From assembly GCA_002104905.1 (NCBI GenBank), contig MCFE01000590.1:1-55296 (forward strand): 55,296 nucleotides of DNA, in the 5' to 3' direction. The first letter of the stretch is position 1; each line of letters begins with the position of its first letter. The stretch is from Basidiobolus meristosporus CBS 931.73 (lineage: Eukaryota; Basidiobolomycota; Basidiobolomycetes; Basidiobolales; Basidiobolaceae). The position numbers and the translations under genes were made by a program. Below, piece by piece: positions 42,562 to 54,758 of this stretch. Below the pieces are notes generated by a model. It ran no database searches. It had not been told where the DNA came from and saw nothing but the letters and a program-made list of their open reading frames with translations.

Positions 42562-44600
42562 CTACGAATCTTCAGGCGCGTCCTCAAGTATTCCTTCCAT
42601 ACCTTTGGCCACTTTCTCCGCATGCCCCCCGACCCAGTAAATTTTGTTGCATTCTGCACACTCTATGAAGTTGCTCACCTTCTCACATATGGTTTGCGGA
42701 ATCCAATCCTTTCTTTTGACCTGGTTGCTGCGTTGGTTAAAGTCGTTGTACCGGGTCCCTCCGAAATCCTGTCTTTCCTGAATGTCCTCCGGCGTTCTTC
42801 TTATCCATCGGTTTGAATTGCATTTGGTGCATCTACTTAGCAAGTCTCTGGTAGTGACCCGGATATTCATTTTGCCAACAATCTCTGCTATTTGCTCGAT
42901 GGTGGTATTGGCCTCCAACAAGTGCAATCCCGCCGTCTCCAGAGTTGATTGTCCAGTGCTGTGGTCTACACTGGTGTTTCTTAGATGCGAGCAAAGGGCG
43001 CTATACAATGCCTTAGTCTTTGTGAAGAAGGTGCGTGGCGACTTCTCGGAGGTGATCATGTCCAGGATCTGCTGAGGGTTGTCACTTGACGGGATTATGG
43101 TGTCAATCCCACACAGTCGGAGCTTTCGCGCAAGCTTTGGAAGGTTAGGATCAATCAGCAGATGGATTTTGGTGACTGGGTGCTTTTGCTCACCATCATC
43201 TCGCGAGATTTGGCGTGTCCGAGGCATATGTATCTCACGTGTCTTTCTAGGTTTCTCTCTCTTCAATGTGAGTATTGTTGTTGTGGGCTCCATGGCCCTC
43301 TGAAGCAGCACAGATACTTCCGGTACCGATTTGGCGATTATGCTTTGTAAGCTATCAGCAATTTCTAGGAGGCAGTAGGCATCATTGGCTAAATGAAGAT
43401 TAGGATGAGTTTTGTCTTGTTTGAGTTGGTTAAATCCAATTTACCCGCATACAGCATCTGGTCCTGTAGTAAAGGCCTGCGCTCCCAGTCAGAGATCTGG
43501 AATTTCTTGTCAAGTTCGCATTTGAGGACGGCTTTAACGAGAGCAGCTAGCCCATTTCCATTGCACTCCAGGCTGGTTACCTGGCTGAGAAGTGGCTGCG
43601 GTGTTGCTAAATTGATATATTGGCAAAGCTTGCATCCCTCAATCTCTGGATAGCTCTTGCAAAGCATGAAAATATCCGAGCTAAAGTTGTATCCATACTT
43701 GCTCACTTCCTCGGAACAGAAGAGTGAGGTCAGGAATCTGGAGACCGGTTCTCTGGGGAGATTGACTGCGTCCAACAAGTAGATCTTCTCTTCGGTACCA
43801 ATCTGTATAAGAGCACATCGCGTGACATCAGTGAAGGTCATAGGTCGCCATTCACAATCTATTCCAACCCGAGTTACTGATGACCGCAATATACTGATTT
43901 CACATTCCCTTAGGGTGTGCTCGTCAGCAACAAAGATTATTCTGACCTCTTCGGGTTTGCAATACTTTGCCAAAGACATTTCCTTGGCTTCTCTCGCTAT
44001 TTCCTCAACGGCAGGATCGATCGTGATCTGCTCCTTGTACTTGTCGCCGACCTCCTTGCCGAAAAACTGATAGATACCCTTAATATCCTTATACTTGAGT
44101 AGCTGTTGAATGCCAGTGGATGCTAGCTCAGGGTGTTCTGATAGAGCATACTCTATTAGAGTGTCCCAATTTTCGGTGGTTTTGGTTGGTGCGGACTTAC
44201 GGGAGTAGAGCAACCAACGGAAGTGATTGTGCAAATGTGCCATATGGATATTAGGAAACGAGGTCAACTCCAAGTTGTACTCCGAAATGAGCTTCTTCGA
44301 GAATTTAATCAAACTGCTTGGCTTCGAGATCTCCTCCTCCTCAGCCGGAGTTTGCTCCACAGGCCGCTTGGCCTCTGCACCTGCCAAGTAAGCATCAATA
44401 CAAGCCAGCTCCTCCATAACCGTTTCCCTGGCTATCTCTGGTAAAGGGGACTCACGTTGGGCTTTTCGCACCAACCTTTGACATATTCCCAATGCTTTCG
44501 AATATTGACCCGCCTCCAAAGTGTCCCTTAATTCGTTTATTAAAGTAGCAGAATCAAAAGTAGGTGCTTCTACTGGGCTTGTTTCTGGGATATTGCTCAT
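42562..44600 (-). CDS. 3'-5' exonuclease fused to Mut7-C RNase domain (EXD3/mut-7-like)
   Basis: ATG 44600 (MSNIPETSPVEAPTF) is the first Met in the frame. A helical N-terminal region (about residues 1-230) precedes a DEDD 3'-5' exonuclease domain: TRVGIDCEWRPMTF (D and E), KYGYNFSSDIFML (second D) and LLQDQMLYAG. A 55-bp intron (43390-43444) then joins ANDAYCLLEIADSL, which completes the last D with Tyr (DEDDy). The second exon carries a basic linker and a Mut7-C domain (HLLIDPNLPKLARKLRLCGI, TRDLLSRCTKCNS) with a zinc ribbon (CTKC, CAEC). It ends ILEDAPEDS. The same two-domain order is known from animal EXD3 and C. elegans mut-7. Substrate unknown, probably RNA. Confidence 0.85.
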
Positions 44601-45150
44601 CAATACTTCAAACTTAATTCTATCTTTCTCAGACAGCCCGATATATATTCTGACCTGTTCACACAACTGTGCAGCAGCTAGATGGATCCCATCAAATGCG
44701 TCATTCTGACACGTGCAACCTATGCTCGAGTCAAGCCACGACCACTACCCACTGCCCACTGCAAAAAAAACGATTCTTAGAAAATCCGGAATATCCATGA
44801 ATAGCCGTCTGCCCGCACTAACTGCGGTTTGAATCAGGTGACATCAGCGTTCGAAGTAAATGCTTGATGTATACTCTGCAACGGATATACCTTTTTGTAT
44901 ACTCCAATTGACATATTCGGGCGACAAGCTGGCTACGTGTGTCTTGATCCTGTTCATTTCCTAATTGGTGCAGTTCCTCAATCCTTTAACTAGTAGCGCA
45001 GGACGGCTTTCGAGGTTAGCATTCAATTTCTTTCCTTACCACCACTAGTTTAATTGATATATCTGACTTTGTATGAATTAGGCCGAACGTGCCTTCAGCA
45101 TTAGACTTGAAGTACTTTAAAGTATTGCCTCCTGTATAAGTATAAACTCA
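44601..45150. other. Divergent promoter region
   Basis: It lies between the exonuclease start (minus) and the RING gene start (plus). The exonuclease frame remains open upstream to about 44700 (NDAFDGIHLAAAQL) but lacks an ATG there, so an upstream exon is possible. Otherwise I see nothing coding. Confidence 0.4.
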
Positions 45151-46460
45151 ATGGAGCCAAAAGACGACTCTCTGGTCGTCATAAACGTAGACAGCGGCCA
45201 AGAGCCAGGCTTGTCCGATCACTCAACGACAACTACAATACGCACCGAGCCAGCCGCTCGACCCAATCCTGATCTGAACAGAAGCCAGAACATTGCCAAT
45301 GACACACAGCGCTTGTATGCGTCTGCGCTAGCTACGTCCACTACCAGTTTCCCACGTACACCGTCAGTACACAATGCCGTAATAGCAAGAAGAAACATCT
45401 TATCCCACATTAGAGATAGCTATCGAGCTATATCACGCACAAATCGCATCTTGCTTATTATCACTTCGACATTCTCAATTTCGCTGGTAAGCGCGCGCTG
45501 TCTTCAGATTCACAAAGCGGATCGACTCTAATATTTCTGCTCAGGTTACGGCCATGATAGTTGTATTGATTGTTTCTCGCGACAAACCTTGCGATAGGCC
45601 CTTACGTGTCTTTTTGATCTTGTACGTCATCAAGTTCGGCTTGGGGATACCTTTGACGTTGGTCCACTATTTACATCCTGATGGACGTTACCCTCAATAC
45701 TCCTCCAACGTTTGGGTTCAATGGACCGACCGGTGAGCGCACCTTTGATTGGTACATTGACCGCTTTGTCTAATTTCCATTGCCACGGTGTTCTAGGATG
45801 AAATCATTACTTGATTTTCTTGGCGTTTTCTTCTTCATCATGGGGAACTATTTCTTGTTTACGAGTAATACATGTGAGAGGACAGCACCATCCTTATTTG
45901 GGATGAGCCTTGCCATGATTATAATGGGATACTTCATGGTGGCAATACCGGTTTTACTGTGTGCTACGGCGGTGTTTTGCTTGCCCTGTGTCCTGGTGGT
46001 CCTGAGAGCCCTTCATATTGGACCAGACAGCAACACTGGAGCTAAACCTGAGGAGATCAAATCCATCGCACTGTTAAGGTATCGGCACGGGGGTCCCACG
46101 CAATGCTCCATTGCCAACAACCAGCATCCGAATATTTCCTCGGTCGGTTTCTCACAGAAATTCGCATTTCTTCGTAAACTTCGGTTGAGGTTTGGGCAAA
46201 AGAAAAAGCATCACGTGGATGATTTCGTTGACAAGAATGAGATCTCAAACCTACCCGAGTTCAGGGTTGCCGATCCGGAAGATGCGGTGTGTGTGATTTG
46301 TCTCGAGGAGTATGGTGATGGCGATCTAGTCCGTAAGCTGCACTGCAACCATCATTTTCATCAACCATGTCTTGATGAATGGTTGCTAATCAACAAGTTC
46401 TGCCCGTTGTGTAAAGCCAGTGTACTCCAAGGCAAAAACGAAACGTCCGAAGAGCCTTGA
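45151..46460 (+). CDS. Membrane RING-H2 E3 ubiquitin ligase
   Basis: Three exons: 45151-45486, 45545-45732 and 45797-46460, with GTAAGC...CAG and GTGAGC...TAG introns that keep frame. The cytosolic N-terminus is polar. Membrane segments follow: ILLIITSTFSISL joined to VTAMIVVLIV, then RVFLILYVIKFGLGIPL, DFLGVFFFIMGNYFLF and GYFMVAIPVLLCATAVFCL. The C-terminal RING-H2 is complete: CVICLEEYGDGDLVRKL, CNHHFHQPC and CPLCK (C3H2C3). This is the layout of plant and fungal multi-pass RING ligases acting at endomembranes. Substrate unknown. Confidence 0.9.
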
Positions 46461-47738
46461 GTGGTTGTACATATTTCCCAAGCTCAGCGATTCCTTCTAT
46501 ATGGCGAGGAAGATGTATGTATTTCTAATCTTTTTATGGTAAAAATGTTGGATCCCAATCACGATATCAATACTTAGCATGTAGCTATCAAAATAAAGGA
46601 TTATGCCACGTTTTGGCAGGTTTTTAATTGGGTACCCACTAGTGCCTCAATGAGACGATGCTGCTGAATTGTGACCGGGATTCCACCGCCTCTATTAATG
46701 ACGTAGTGGTTGAATCCCTGACAATGATGTCTGTCATTAGATTTGATCAAAGCGGGATTCTAGTATTAAATAGAGACATTGACGTATGTATTTGTGTGTA
46801 TATATGAAATTGTGCAATAGTCCCAGTGCTCAGCCCAAATTCTCTGATCTCAACTTTCAGCCTACTACTATTCCAAGAATTCGATTGTTACTGTCAGATT
46901 GTGCATGGTGTAGGAACTTCAAGCAAGCACAAAGAGTATCCCGGAATCATTGGGCATCCCGTGGGATTGCTTGAACATCGAAGCACACCTTCAGATTTCC
47001 ATGAAATTCTGTTAGTCCACTTTAGCACGCTACCAGCCAGGGCCCAGATCAATGGACCACTTGGTGGATAATGGTGGGAAATATGCACTGAGACTTGCAC
47101 TCGCCTCGTCTCCGGAAAAGGTTTCGTTCACTTAATTTGCATTTAGTGGAAATCGTGCAGGGGCAAAACAACCAACGCAGATTTATTAAAGTTTCATCTC
47201 CATTGCTTGGGTCACTTTGGAAAAGTGGCATCGGTTTGCTATTTAATATACCCTATTTGATGGCCAGGTTTAGTATAAATAGAAACCCTTCAATTAACCG
47301 AAGCTTATACGGTATAGAGTTGTGCTTGGGGCAAAGGTCCCCGCACTATGTACGATTTGTTTACTGCAAGTGTAGTCTAATCTTAGTGTGCCTACATACT
47401 AGACAATTAATGGCTCAATATTGTTTGACGAGATAGAATGAACCATTTTCTACCCTCGCAGGAATATCAGTGATGTATGATCAACCGACCATATTCGCTC
47501 TGGTAACAGAAAGCCTTCATTGATATTGCAACGTGGCGCTGTTAGAGCTGATACTGCATTCAAAGTTGTTCATTTGTTCTTTCACTTGGATCGGGTTTAT
47601 AGTTAACATTTGCATTGGTAATTCGTTGGCTTTATTGTAGCGATCATATTCAGTGAAGGATGGTAACTTCTTTTCATGCTCTTCAGGTGTGCTCCTCTCG
47701 GTGGGTTTTACATAGAGCTGTTGACTATTCGGTGATCA
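46461..47738. other. Long intergenic region
   Basis: No convincing gene in 1.28 kb. Frames at 46786-46974 and 47095-47436 lack good start context (the latter starts at TTG) or family features. AT-rich toward the right. No tRNA or other RNA gene recognised. Confidence 0.5.
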
Positions 47739-48239
47739 CTAGCAATTTTTTGTACATTGCTCAGTTTGAGCTGGACAGTCATTAATGCACTGGGTTGTCT
47801 TGATAGGTGCTGAGTACTTTACTTCTTGAGCGGGCTGCATATAAACGTAAGGATACTCGTTACCGGAATGCTCAGCTCCCTTCCGCTTGGCGTACTCTGA
47901 AGCACCAGCCGAGCCCTCCAGCTCGAGACTGGGGCCTGCTTGATATTTGATGCCCAGACCTCTTCTTCTTTCGGCATGGGCAACATTTAAGTTGTCATGT
48001 TTTCTGGTGACCGTGGTGATTATCTGTCTCAACAACGGGACCTTGGCCACCGGAGCCGATGGAAGTACGAATGTTCTCCCATTGGGGTAGCATGGTATCG
48101 CTTGTTGTCCGCATGGCACTTGCTGAAGGTAGACCTTTTTGAATGGCCGAGTGTATTGTGTGCTGTAGCCAGCAGGAACAGCGGTGACTACCTCAAGAGT
48201 AGCCAATCCCAAGATAGCAGCCAAGACGCGGAAGTTCAT
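47739..48239 (-). CDS. Secreted six-cysteine protein, unknown function
   Basis: ATG 48239 (MNFRVLAAILGLATLEVV) gives 166 residues with a clear signal peptide ending near TAVPAG. The mature protein has two Cys in PCGQQAIPCYPNG and four in a C-terminal tail (CINDCPAQTEQCTKNC), an even number compatible with disulfides. A basic stretch (RKHDNLNVAHAERRRG) in the middle could be a processing site. No introns. The profile (small, secreted, Cys-paired, subtelomeric) resembles effectors or cell-wall proteins, but no family is recognised and the role is unknown. Confidence 0.7.
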   Translation of the reverse strand: MNFRVLAAILGLATLEVVTAVPAGYSTQYTRPFKKVYLQQVPCGQQAIPCYPNGRTFVLPSAPVAKVPLLRQIITTVTRKHDNLNVAHAERRRGLGIKYQAGPSLELEGSAGASEYAKRKGAEHSGNEYPYVYMQPAQEVKYSAPIKTTQCINDCPAQTEQCTKNC

Positions 48240-48606
48240 TGCGATAGATGCGACTTGTGTTAGTACGCCTCTATATATATCGTTAAAACCCATCTATCAG
48301 AGTTGGAGCTTATTTAATTAGCACCCAACTGCTCAGCGCTTTATTAGACTTGGTTGCTTGTTGAACGAGTGGATTTTGAAAGCCTAGCAAGTACATGTAG
48401 ATATATTGTGTGGAATCGATGTAGCTACCAACTACTACACGTAATATGCAATCCTTCATGCTGATTGTTTTCTCCGGTTTGGTTGTGATCAGGGCTTACT
48501 CAAAGTGAGGGTTAGCCACGGCATGCTGCATAGTCAAATATGGCACTTCAACATAGAAATTTCTTTTCCATCATCCAGAAATAAACCAACACTTACAACA
48601 GTATCT
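48240..48606. other. Intergenic region upstream of the secreted-protein gene
   Basis: A TATATATA motif at about 48271 precedes the secreted-protein start. Nothing else is recognised. Confidence 0.5.
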
Positions 48607-49545
48607 CTAATCAGCCGAGTAGATGGCTTGTAACCGAATCATTAGGTTCCCCACTATGGCCAACTCGTGGAAGACTATCTCTGTGGTGATAGGATTCCCA
48701 TCAGCTGCAACATTTGTGTTTTAACCGATGTTTCATTTCCCAAACAACATGGCTACGAACTAGTTGGTCAGACCATATTGAGGCGCACTATTGGCGGGTA
48801 GTATACATGAGGTTGGCGTTGCTGACTGATACGAGTATAGATCAGTGTGCATACGGAGATTGCCATGATTTATTTATGCATTGTATACAGTATTATGGTG
48901 ATGATTGCAAGTATCATAAATTTATGACATGAAATGAAGTTTGCCATGCTACCACCAGGCAAAATTCCAATTATTCTAAGATCACCCCGAGAATTGCAAC
49001 AATGATCAGGAAACATTACATTGTTTTCTCCATCTGTATCACGCTTTGATCATATTTCCTATTCAAAAGATTCATACTCCGAAACATGATGGGACCTGCC
49101 AATCGTTGATGTTCTGTTAAAACGCATGCTGAGAAGAGAAGATTTCCACGACTAGCCTGCATAAGTAAAGTTCCAACTCAGAAGAGAGGGGCTGTACTCG
49201 ATAGTTCTCTCCAACTCATTCCAATTAAGTAATTTAACTTACGTGCAACTGAGAAGTAAGACTTGTGATGGGAACTGTTCTCATGCCCAAAGTGATTGGG
49301 CGTTCATAGCTGTTGAAGTCTCTAATAACAGGGGAAGTGACGTTGACTTTGATCAGATTCATTGGGGCAGTACCTATCATTGGACCTTCGTAACCAGCAA
49401 ACCCCGGCCAATTAGGTGCACCATTCCGGTATACATTGCCGTGCTAGATAAAGAAACAACCTGTGCCAGAGTCATCGGGGTGTCTTTTGTATCCTTGATC
49501 TGATTCACACCTAACTTTGATGTGCTGGTTGAGGAAATGTTGTCG
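48607..49545 (-). CDS. Probable split gene, unrecognised
   Basis: Minus-strand segments read as protein and are bounded by splice-like signals. The first (about 49545-49440) reads STSTSKLGVNQIKDTKDTPM and AQVVSLSSTAMYTG. The next, in a shifted frame, reads PNWPGFAGYEGPMIG and VTSPVIRDFNSYERPITLGM to TSQLH at about 49245, followed by GTAAGT. After a ...TTATGCAG acceptor comes ASRGNLLFSACVLTEHQRL. A last exon after TTGCAG near 48711 reads ADGNPITTEIVFHELAIVG and ends AIYSAD with TAG at 48607-48609. The frame change inside the second segment and the missing start mean the gene is broken or my model is incomplete. No homologue recognised. Confidence 0.4.
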
Positions 49546-49861
49546 GGTCATTCCCTACCCAATCAATATGATGCCGCTCCATTGAACGCGGAAAAGGCGG
49601 GGATCGTATATTACATAACGTTACCAAGTCGCGTCATTAGTTTTGCCACAGGGTAAAGCCGAATCGGCATAACTAACTAGAGTTGTGCCTGCTTATTAGT
49701 AATGACCACCAATCACACTGAGAAGTGACTGGGCCAGGATGCGTAAGTGCATTTCGCATAGCTGCCTGGTCAGAGAGCCAATGAAACAGTGGTGGAAAAT
49801 CAATCAATATAAAGCACAGACCATCATCCAACTATCCCCAAACTACGAGTAACTCTTTATC

Positions 49862-52800
49862 ATGAGCAGTCAAAGTGACGAAATTCCCGGACCCAAGCCC
49901 CAGTAAGCCCTTGACATCGTACCGCCCACGCTGATCGTTCCTTAACTCTGAAAACAACAGCATTCTACTTGGAAACGTGCAAGACATCATACCTGATACG
50001 ATCGGCAATCACAGGCGCCTTCATGATGAGTATGGCCCAGTGATGCGCTTATATCTGGGTGGGCATGACTTTGTATCAATATGCGATCCAGAGGTGATCC
50101 AGTCCATCACTGGTGAAGGGGATTTCACCAAAGAAATCTACAGTGCCTACGAAGACCTTGCCATACTGAGCGGTCGAGGGTTGGTCACCACAGCTACAAA
50201 AGACCCAGGTTGGTGGATGAGGCTATTAGGCAGTTGGCGAGTTCTTCTAATCGATGATTCTAGACTGGATTCTTGCCCACAAATTACTGATGCCGGCCTT
50301 CAGCGCTCGTGCCATGAAGGTTGAAGATAGGGCGCGGCTAGTGTCATTGTCAATACGCTAACTTCTTTGTCTATACAGGCGTATCATGATATCATGGGTA
50401 AATGCATCCTAGATCTGCTTAAGATCATGGAATCATACCAGGAATGTGGCGAGGCAATCGACATGTCTCGTTGGATGATCTCTCTTGCGTTAGAGAGTAT
50501 AGGAGTAATTGGCTTTGGATATAACTTTAATCTCCTTGATGACAAAGATAGCGAGGTACTTCTATCCCCCATCCCCCATCCCCCGTATCCATATACTATG
50601 GAACTGACCGCCTTACTCGATTTGCATTAGCGACATCCCTTCTCAGTCGCATTGAATTATGTTCAAAGCATGATCATGAAACGAACCAATTCTGTCACGT
50701 GGACGAAGTGGTTACAAACCACAGCCAACGTGAGATTTCGTCGAGACCTGGCCACTCTAAGAGATACTGTAGACGATGTTCTGAAGCAACGCAGATTGAA
50801 TCCCCCCTCGGAGGATGCCAGGAGAGATTTATTGGACTTCATGCTTGCCGCCGAGTCCAAACAAGGGGAAAAACTGGATGATAATCTTATACGAGATGAG
50901 ATCATTACGTTCCTAAGTGCAGGTATGTCAGCCAGAGCCCAGGATGATGGCCTGTTTACTGAGACGTATCCTAGGACATAACACCACTTCCTCGTTCCTC
51001 AGTTGGACTTTCTTCGAGTTGGCACGCAATCCTGATGTAGAGCAAAAGATACTCCAAGAGATAGTGAATGCTGGCATAAAGCCGGGGGAGATCCCGTCAA
51101 CGGAGCAAGTGGCGAAGTGCAAGTACATCGACATGGTGATTAAGGAGTCGTTGAGATTCCATTCGCCCATCCCACTGGTCATCAAGTATTGCCAAAACGA
51201 TTGCACGATCAAGACCTCCGAGGGAAAAGAATACGAGATCAAACGAGGCCAACTCGCACAAATCCAGATCTCTGCTGTGCACAAGGACCCGAAATTATGG
51301 GAGAATCCGAACGTGTTTGACCCTGAACGCTTCAACCCCGAGAAAGAGGCCGATAGGCATCCATGTGCATGGATCCCATTCAGCGATGGCCCGAGGGCAT
51401 GCATAGGAAGACAATTCTCCTTGCAGGAAGGAAAACTCGCCCTGATTATGCTTCTGTGCAAGTTCCGCTTCCGTCTACTGGATGAAACCAAAGAGGTCGG
51501 GTACCAGATAATTGTCTCGCTAAAACCCGTAGACCTTATCATGAAAGTTCTACCCGCTGAACTGCCTTCCCCAAATGCAGGGTCAGACACCTCAAGTGTT
51601 AAGGACACCGTTAAGCCGCAGCTGAAGCCAAAAGAAAACGAGGTACTCGAGCATGCGAGATTCCCACTCCCCCCAGTTACGTTCCTCTATGGAACCCAAA
51701 CGGGCACCTCAGAGGAATACGCCAGAAAACTGTCTGGCCAGGCAAAGGAATTTGGATTCACTGACATTGCTGTTGCTGAACTTGATGACTGGGAGGTAGT
51801 CAAAAACAACCGCATTCCTAGCAACAAGGGCCAGAGTTCCCCTAGCGACGAAGATGGTACCAAGGTATCCCAGTTGGCGGTGATTGTTACTGCCACTTAC
51901 AATGGCTATCCTCCAGACAATGCATTGAAGTTCGATAGTTGGTTGACCGATATTACTAAAGACCAGAAGAACCAATTGGAAGGGCTTTTGTACGCGGTCT
52001 TCGGCTGTGGTAACAAGCAATGGCAGTCAACATTCCAGGCATTTCCCAAGAAGGTCGATGCCTCTATAGAGCTTCTAGGTGCTGAGAGATTGGTCCCTGC
52101 GGGGGCCGGCAATGCTGATCAGGATATTGATGGCGACTTCACCAACTGGTCTGCTAGCTTTTGGGCTGCTCTGATGCAGAAATATGGGCGGGGTGCATCC
52201 GACAAAGACGCTGATCTGATGACCACATCGGGTCCTGTCGCGGACCCATCGAATGATTTCACCTTGGAATTCTTACCGCTTGGCGGAGACCAAGCTGCGA
52301 TGGAGGCGGCACTTGGCAATAGAAATTCCGACCCAGGCGCACAGGTTGCGATATTAGAAAACAAGGAGTTGCAAGACGTCGAGAAAAGCGGCCGAAGTAC
52401 CCGGCACATAGTGGTAGAGTGTCCCCCTGCATCCCCTGGGTCGGGAAAGAAAGCTAGTTATAGGGCAGGAGATCATTTGGAGATCAAGCCGTACAATGAC
52501 GACCAGCTTGTGGAAAACATTGCCATTGGCTTTGGTTATGTGCTAGACTCAGTGTTCCAAATCAAAGATTGCAAGATCACAAATTTGTCCCCACGCTCGC
52601 TTGCAGCAAATATCATCGGCCCGTGCACCGTCAGAAACGCACTCACTTATTTTGCCGATTTATCTGGGCCCCCCACGAGATACACCCTCACGGTGATGGC
52701 GAAGCAGCTCGAGAAAACGCGGCCGGATGTCGCAGAAAGATTGTTGCATGCACTGCAACCCGGGAAAGAAACACCTCGGCTTAGGGAGTTTCTAAGCACT

Positions 52801-53633
52801 CATCGGACGATTCTCGACATCCAACGGGCGTTCAAGATAAAGGAGCTCAGTTTCAAAGAGTTCCTAAGCTCTGTCAATGTGATAGTTCCTCGAAGATACT
52901 CGATCTCCAGTGGTCCCCTTGAGCATCCGAATGAAGTCTCTGTGGTAAGTGAAGCGAGCACGCTGTTAGGAAATCGAAATAACCATGTTGTTGTTTGCAT
53001 TTCTAGACCGTGGGGGTAGTTAAAGATATTGGAGGTGCCGACAACAATACAGACTATTACGGCCTTGCTTCTGGGTACTTGATGAGATGCCCTATAGGCT
53101 CCAAAATTGACGCCAAAATCAAGCCGTGCAAGAACAACTTCCGCCTGCCAGAGAATGAGCAAACTCCGGTCATCTTTATCTGTGCAGGAACAGGTTTTGC
53201 ACCGTTCAGAGGTTTCCTTCAAGAGCGCCATGCTAAAGGTTGGAAGAGCAAGGAGAAAGGAGGGTCATCAGACGCCTATTTGTTTTTCGGATGTAGACAT
53301 CCTGACCACGATTTCATCTATCAAAAAGAGCTTGAGGAGTATCTTGAGGATGGAACGTTGACCAAGTTGTATACCACATTCTCGCGCTATAATCAGACCA
53401 AGAAGTACGTCCAGCATTTGCTTTTAACTCACGCCCAGCTTCTGTTCAACCTTATTATGAACGAGAATGCAAATATCTATGTGTGCGGTGCTGGTAGGGG
53501 GATGGCCCATGACGTTAGACGAACCTTCGAAAGACTGGCTGTTCAAGTGGCTGGCATGTCTGAACCTGAAGCTGTTGATGCCATATCACATATGGTGGAT
53601 GCTGAACGCTATAATGAGGATGTTTGGGGATAG
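49862..53633 (+). CDS. Self-sufficient cytochrome P450-reductase fusion (CYP505/P450foxy type)
   Basis: Soluble fatty-acid hydroxylase type enzyme carrying heme, FMN, FAD and NADPH domains in one chain. ATG 49862 (MSSQSDEIPGPKP) has no membrane anchor. The heme domain is spread over several short exons: LLGNVQDIIPDTIGNHRRLH, DWILAHKLLMPAFSARAM, I-helix AGHNTTSSFL (split by an intron ending CCTAG at about 50975), ExxR in IKESLRFHSPIP, and heme loop PFSDGPRACIGRQF. The linker leads to the FMN domain (FLYGTQTGTSEEYARKL, FGCGNKQW), the FAD domain (PRRYSISSGP) and, after an intron near 52946-53008, the NADPH domain (ICAGTGFAPFRGFLQER). The aromatic C-terminus is NEDVWG. Family enzymes usually have AGHETTS in the I-helix; here Glu is Asn. 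Confidence 0.92.
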
Positions 53634-53988
53634 GCAATCTGCTTGTAAATTTTAGTAGTTGCTCATCTCCGATCAATGATATTTCTTAAAATAAACCAGA
53701 GGGAAGTACAGAGGACAATCAAAGAACAAAACACCGGAATCTGAAATGGTAATACAAAGTGCACACCAATTCTACTGAATGCTCTGGTAGAGGAACTCAA
53801 TACATCCGTTGGGATAGTGGGCTTGGTTTCTATATGTAGGGTCTTCTGAGCAATGCCGCTTAGGGGAGGGAAAGTCACCAAAGTAGGTGAAATCTTTATT
53901 TGATTTCAGACAAGTCTAACTACAAATAAAGAAGCCAGCTGGGAATAAAAGATTCCCAAAGTAAACACTAAGTTGAATATGAATAAAT
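53634..53988. other. Boundary between CYP505 and subtelomeric LINE
   Basis: CYP505 3' flank. A 72-codon minus frame here has no support. CpG becomes scarce to the right of about 53880, marking the start of the subtelomeric repeat domain. Confidence 0.45.
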
Positions 53989-54717
53989 CTAAGCTAAAGT
54001 TAAGGCAGTATCCCAGAGTACACTGGAGTTCAGGTTCATGGGGGAGTGAAGTAGATAAGCTTGAGAGATATAATAATCTTTTAAGAAGTGGGTAACAGCA
54101 GGTGAAGGGGAGTTTTTGATAAGTGAAGTGAATCTTGAGATCAGAGATTCCTCTAATGAGAAGGTCTTGTAAACTGGAGAATCAGGAAACTCTTTGAAGG
54201 CATGGTCAGTAGGTTCCCAGTAAAACTGGTCAGAGACATTTTGAGAGAATTGTTTAGCAATACTTTTGTCAAGTACTACCTCCAGAGTGTGATGGTCGAT
54301 AAATCTCATGTTGACAATCTTGGATAAGTTGTAACCTTGTTGCTTGAGATACATCCTATGCTCAGATATGGGAATAAACTCCACATTGGCAAAGTAGCAG
54401 ACAGCCCAGTCAGTAGCAGGAGGCAAATCAGAAGTGGCAGGAAACTTTCTTTTGGTCTTGGGAGGAGCAGCAGGATGTCTTGAGGAAGCAGGAACAGACT
54501 TTTTGACAACTTCAGAGTAGGAAGAGTGAGCAGGAGCAGATGATTCTTGAGGAGTCTTGTTGGCAGGAAGAGTTGTCTCAGGGACAATAGATTCTTGCAG
54601 ATCAGAGAAGGCAGAAAAGAGCTTTTGAACTTGTTTCTTGAGTAGAGCATTTTCAGCTTCAACAAGTGCAAGCCTTTCCTCAAGGAAAGAAATCTGAAGG
54701 GAATGGAGTGAAGGCAT
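53989..54717 (-). mobile_element. LINE-type ORF1 (Gag-like), 5' end toward telomere
   Basis: A frame of 242 codons from ATG 54717 (MPSLHSLQISFLEERLALVE). It starts with a leucine-rich coiled coil (EERLALVEAENALLKKQVQK), then a Ser/Pro-rich linker with YSEVVKKSVPASS and a basic PPKTKRK patch. After this comes an RRM-like segment (WAVCYFANVEFIPISEHRMY, LSKIVNMRFIDHHTLEVVLD). This order matches ORF1 proteins of fungal non-LTR retrotransposons. No ORF2 follows; the element stops at or soon after 53989. In-frame codons upstream of 54717 run into the 101-bp repeats, so the start is chosen at the coiled coil. Confidence 0.6.
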
Positions 54718-54758
54718 AAGAAATAAGAAGAAGAGGGTAAGATGGGGTGGGTGGGTGG

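Noticed and set aside
47095-47436. 113-codon frame in the long intergenic region
   Set aside because: It begins at TTG, not ATG, and shows no recognisable protein features.
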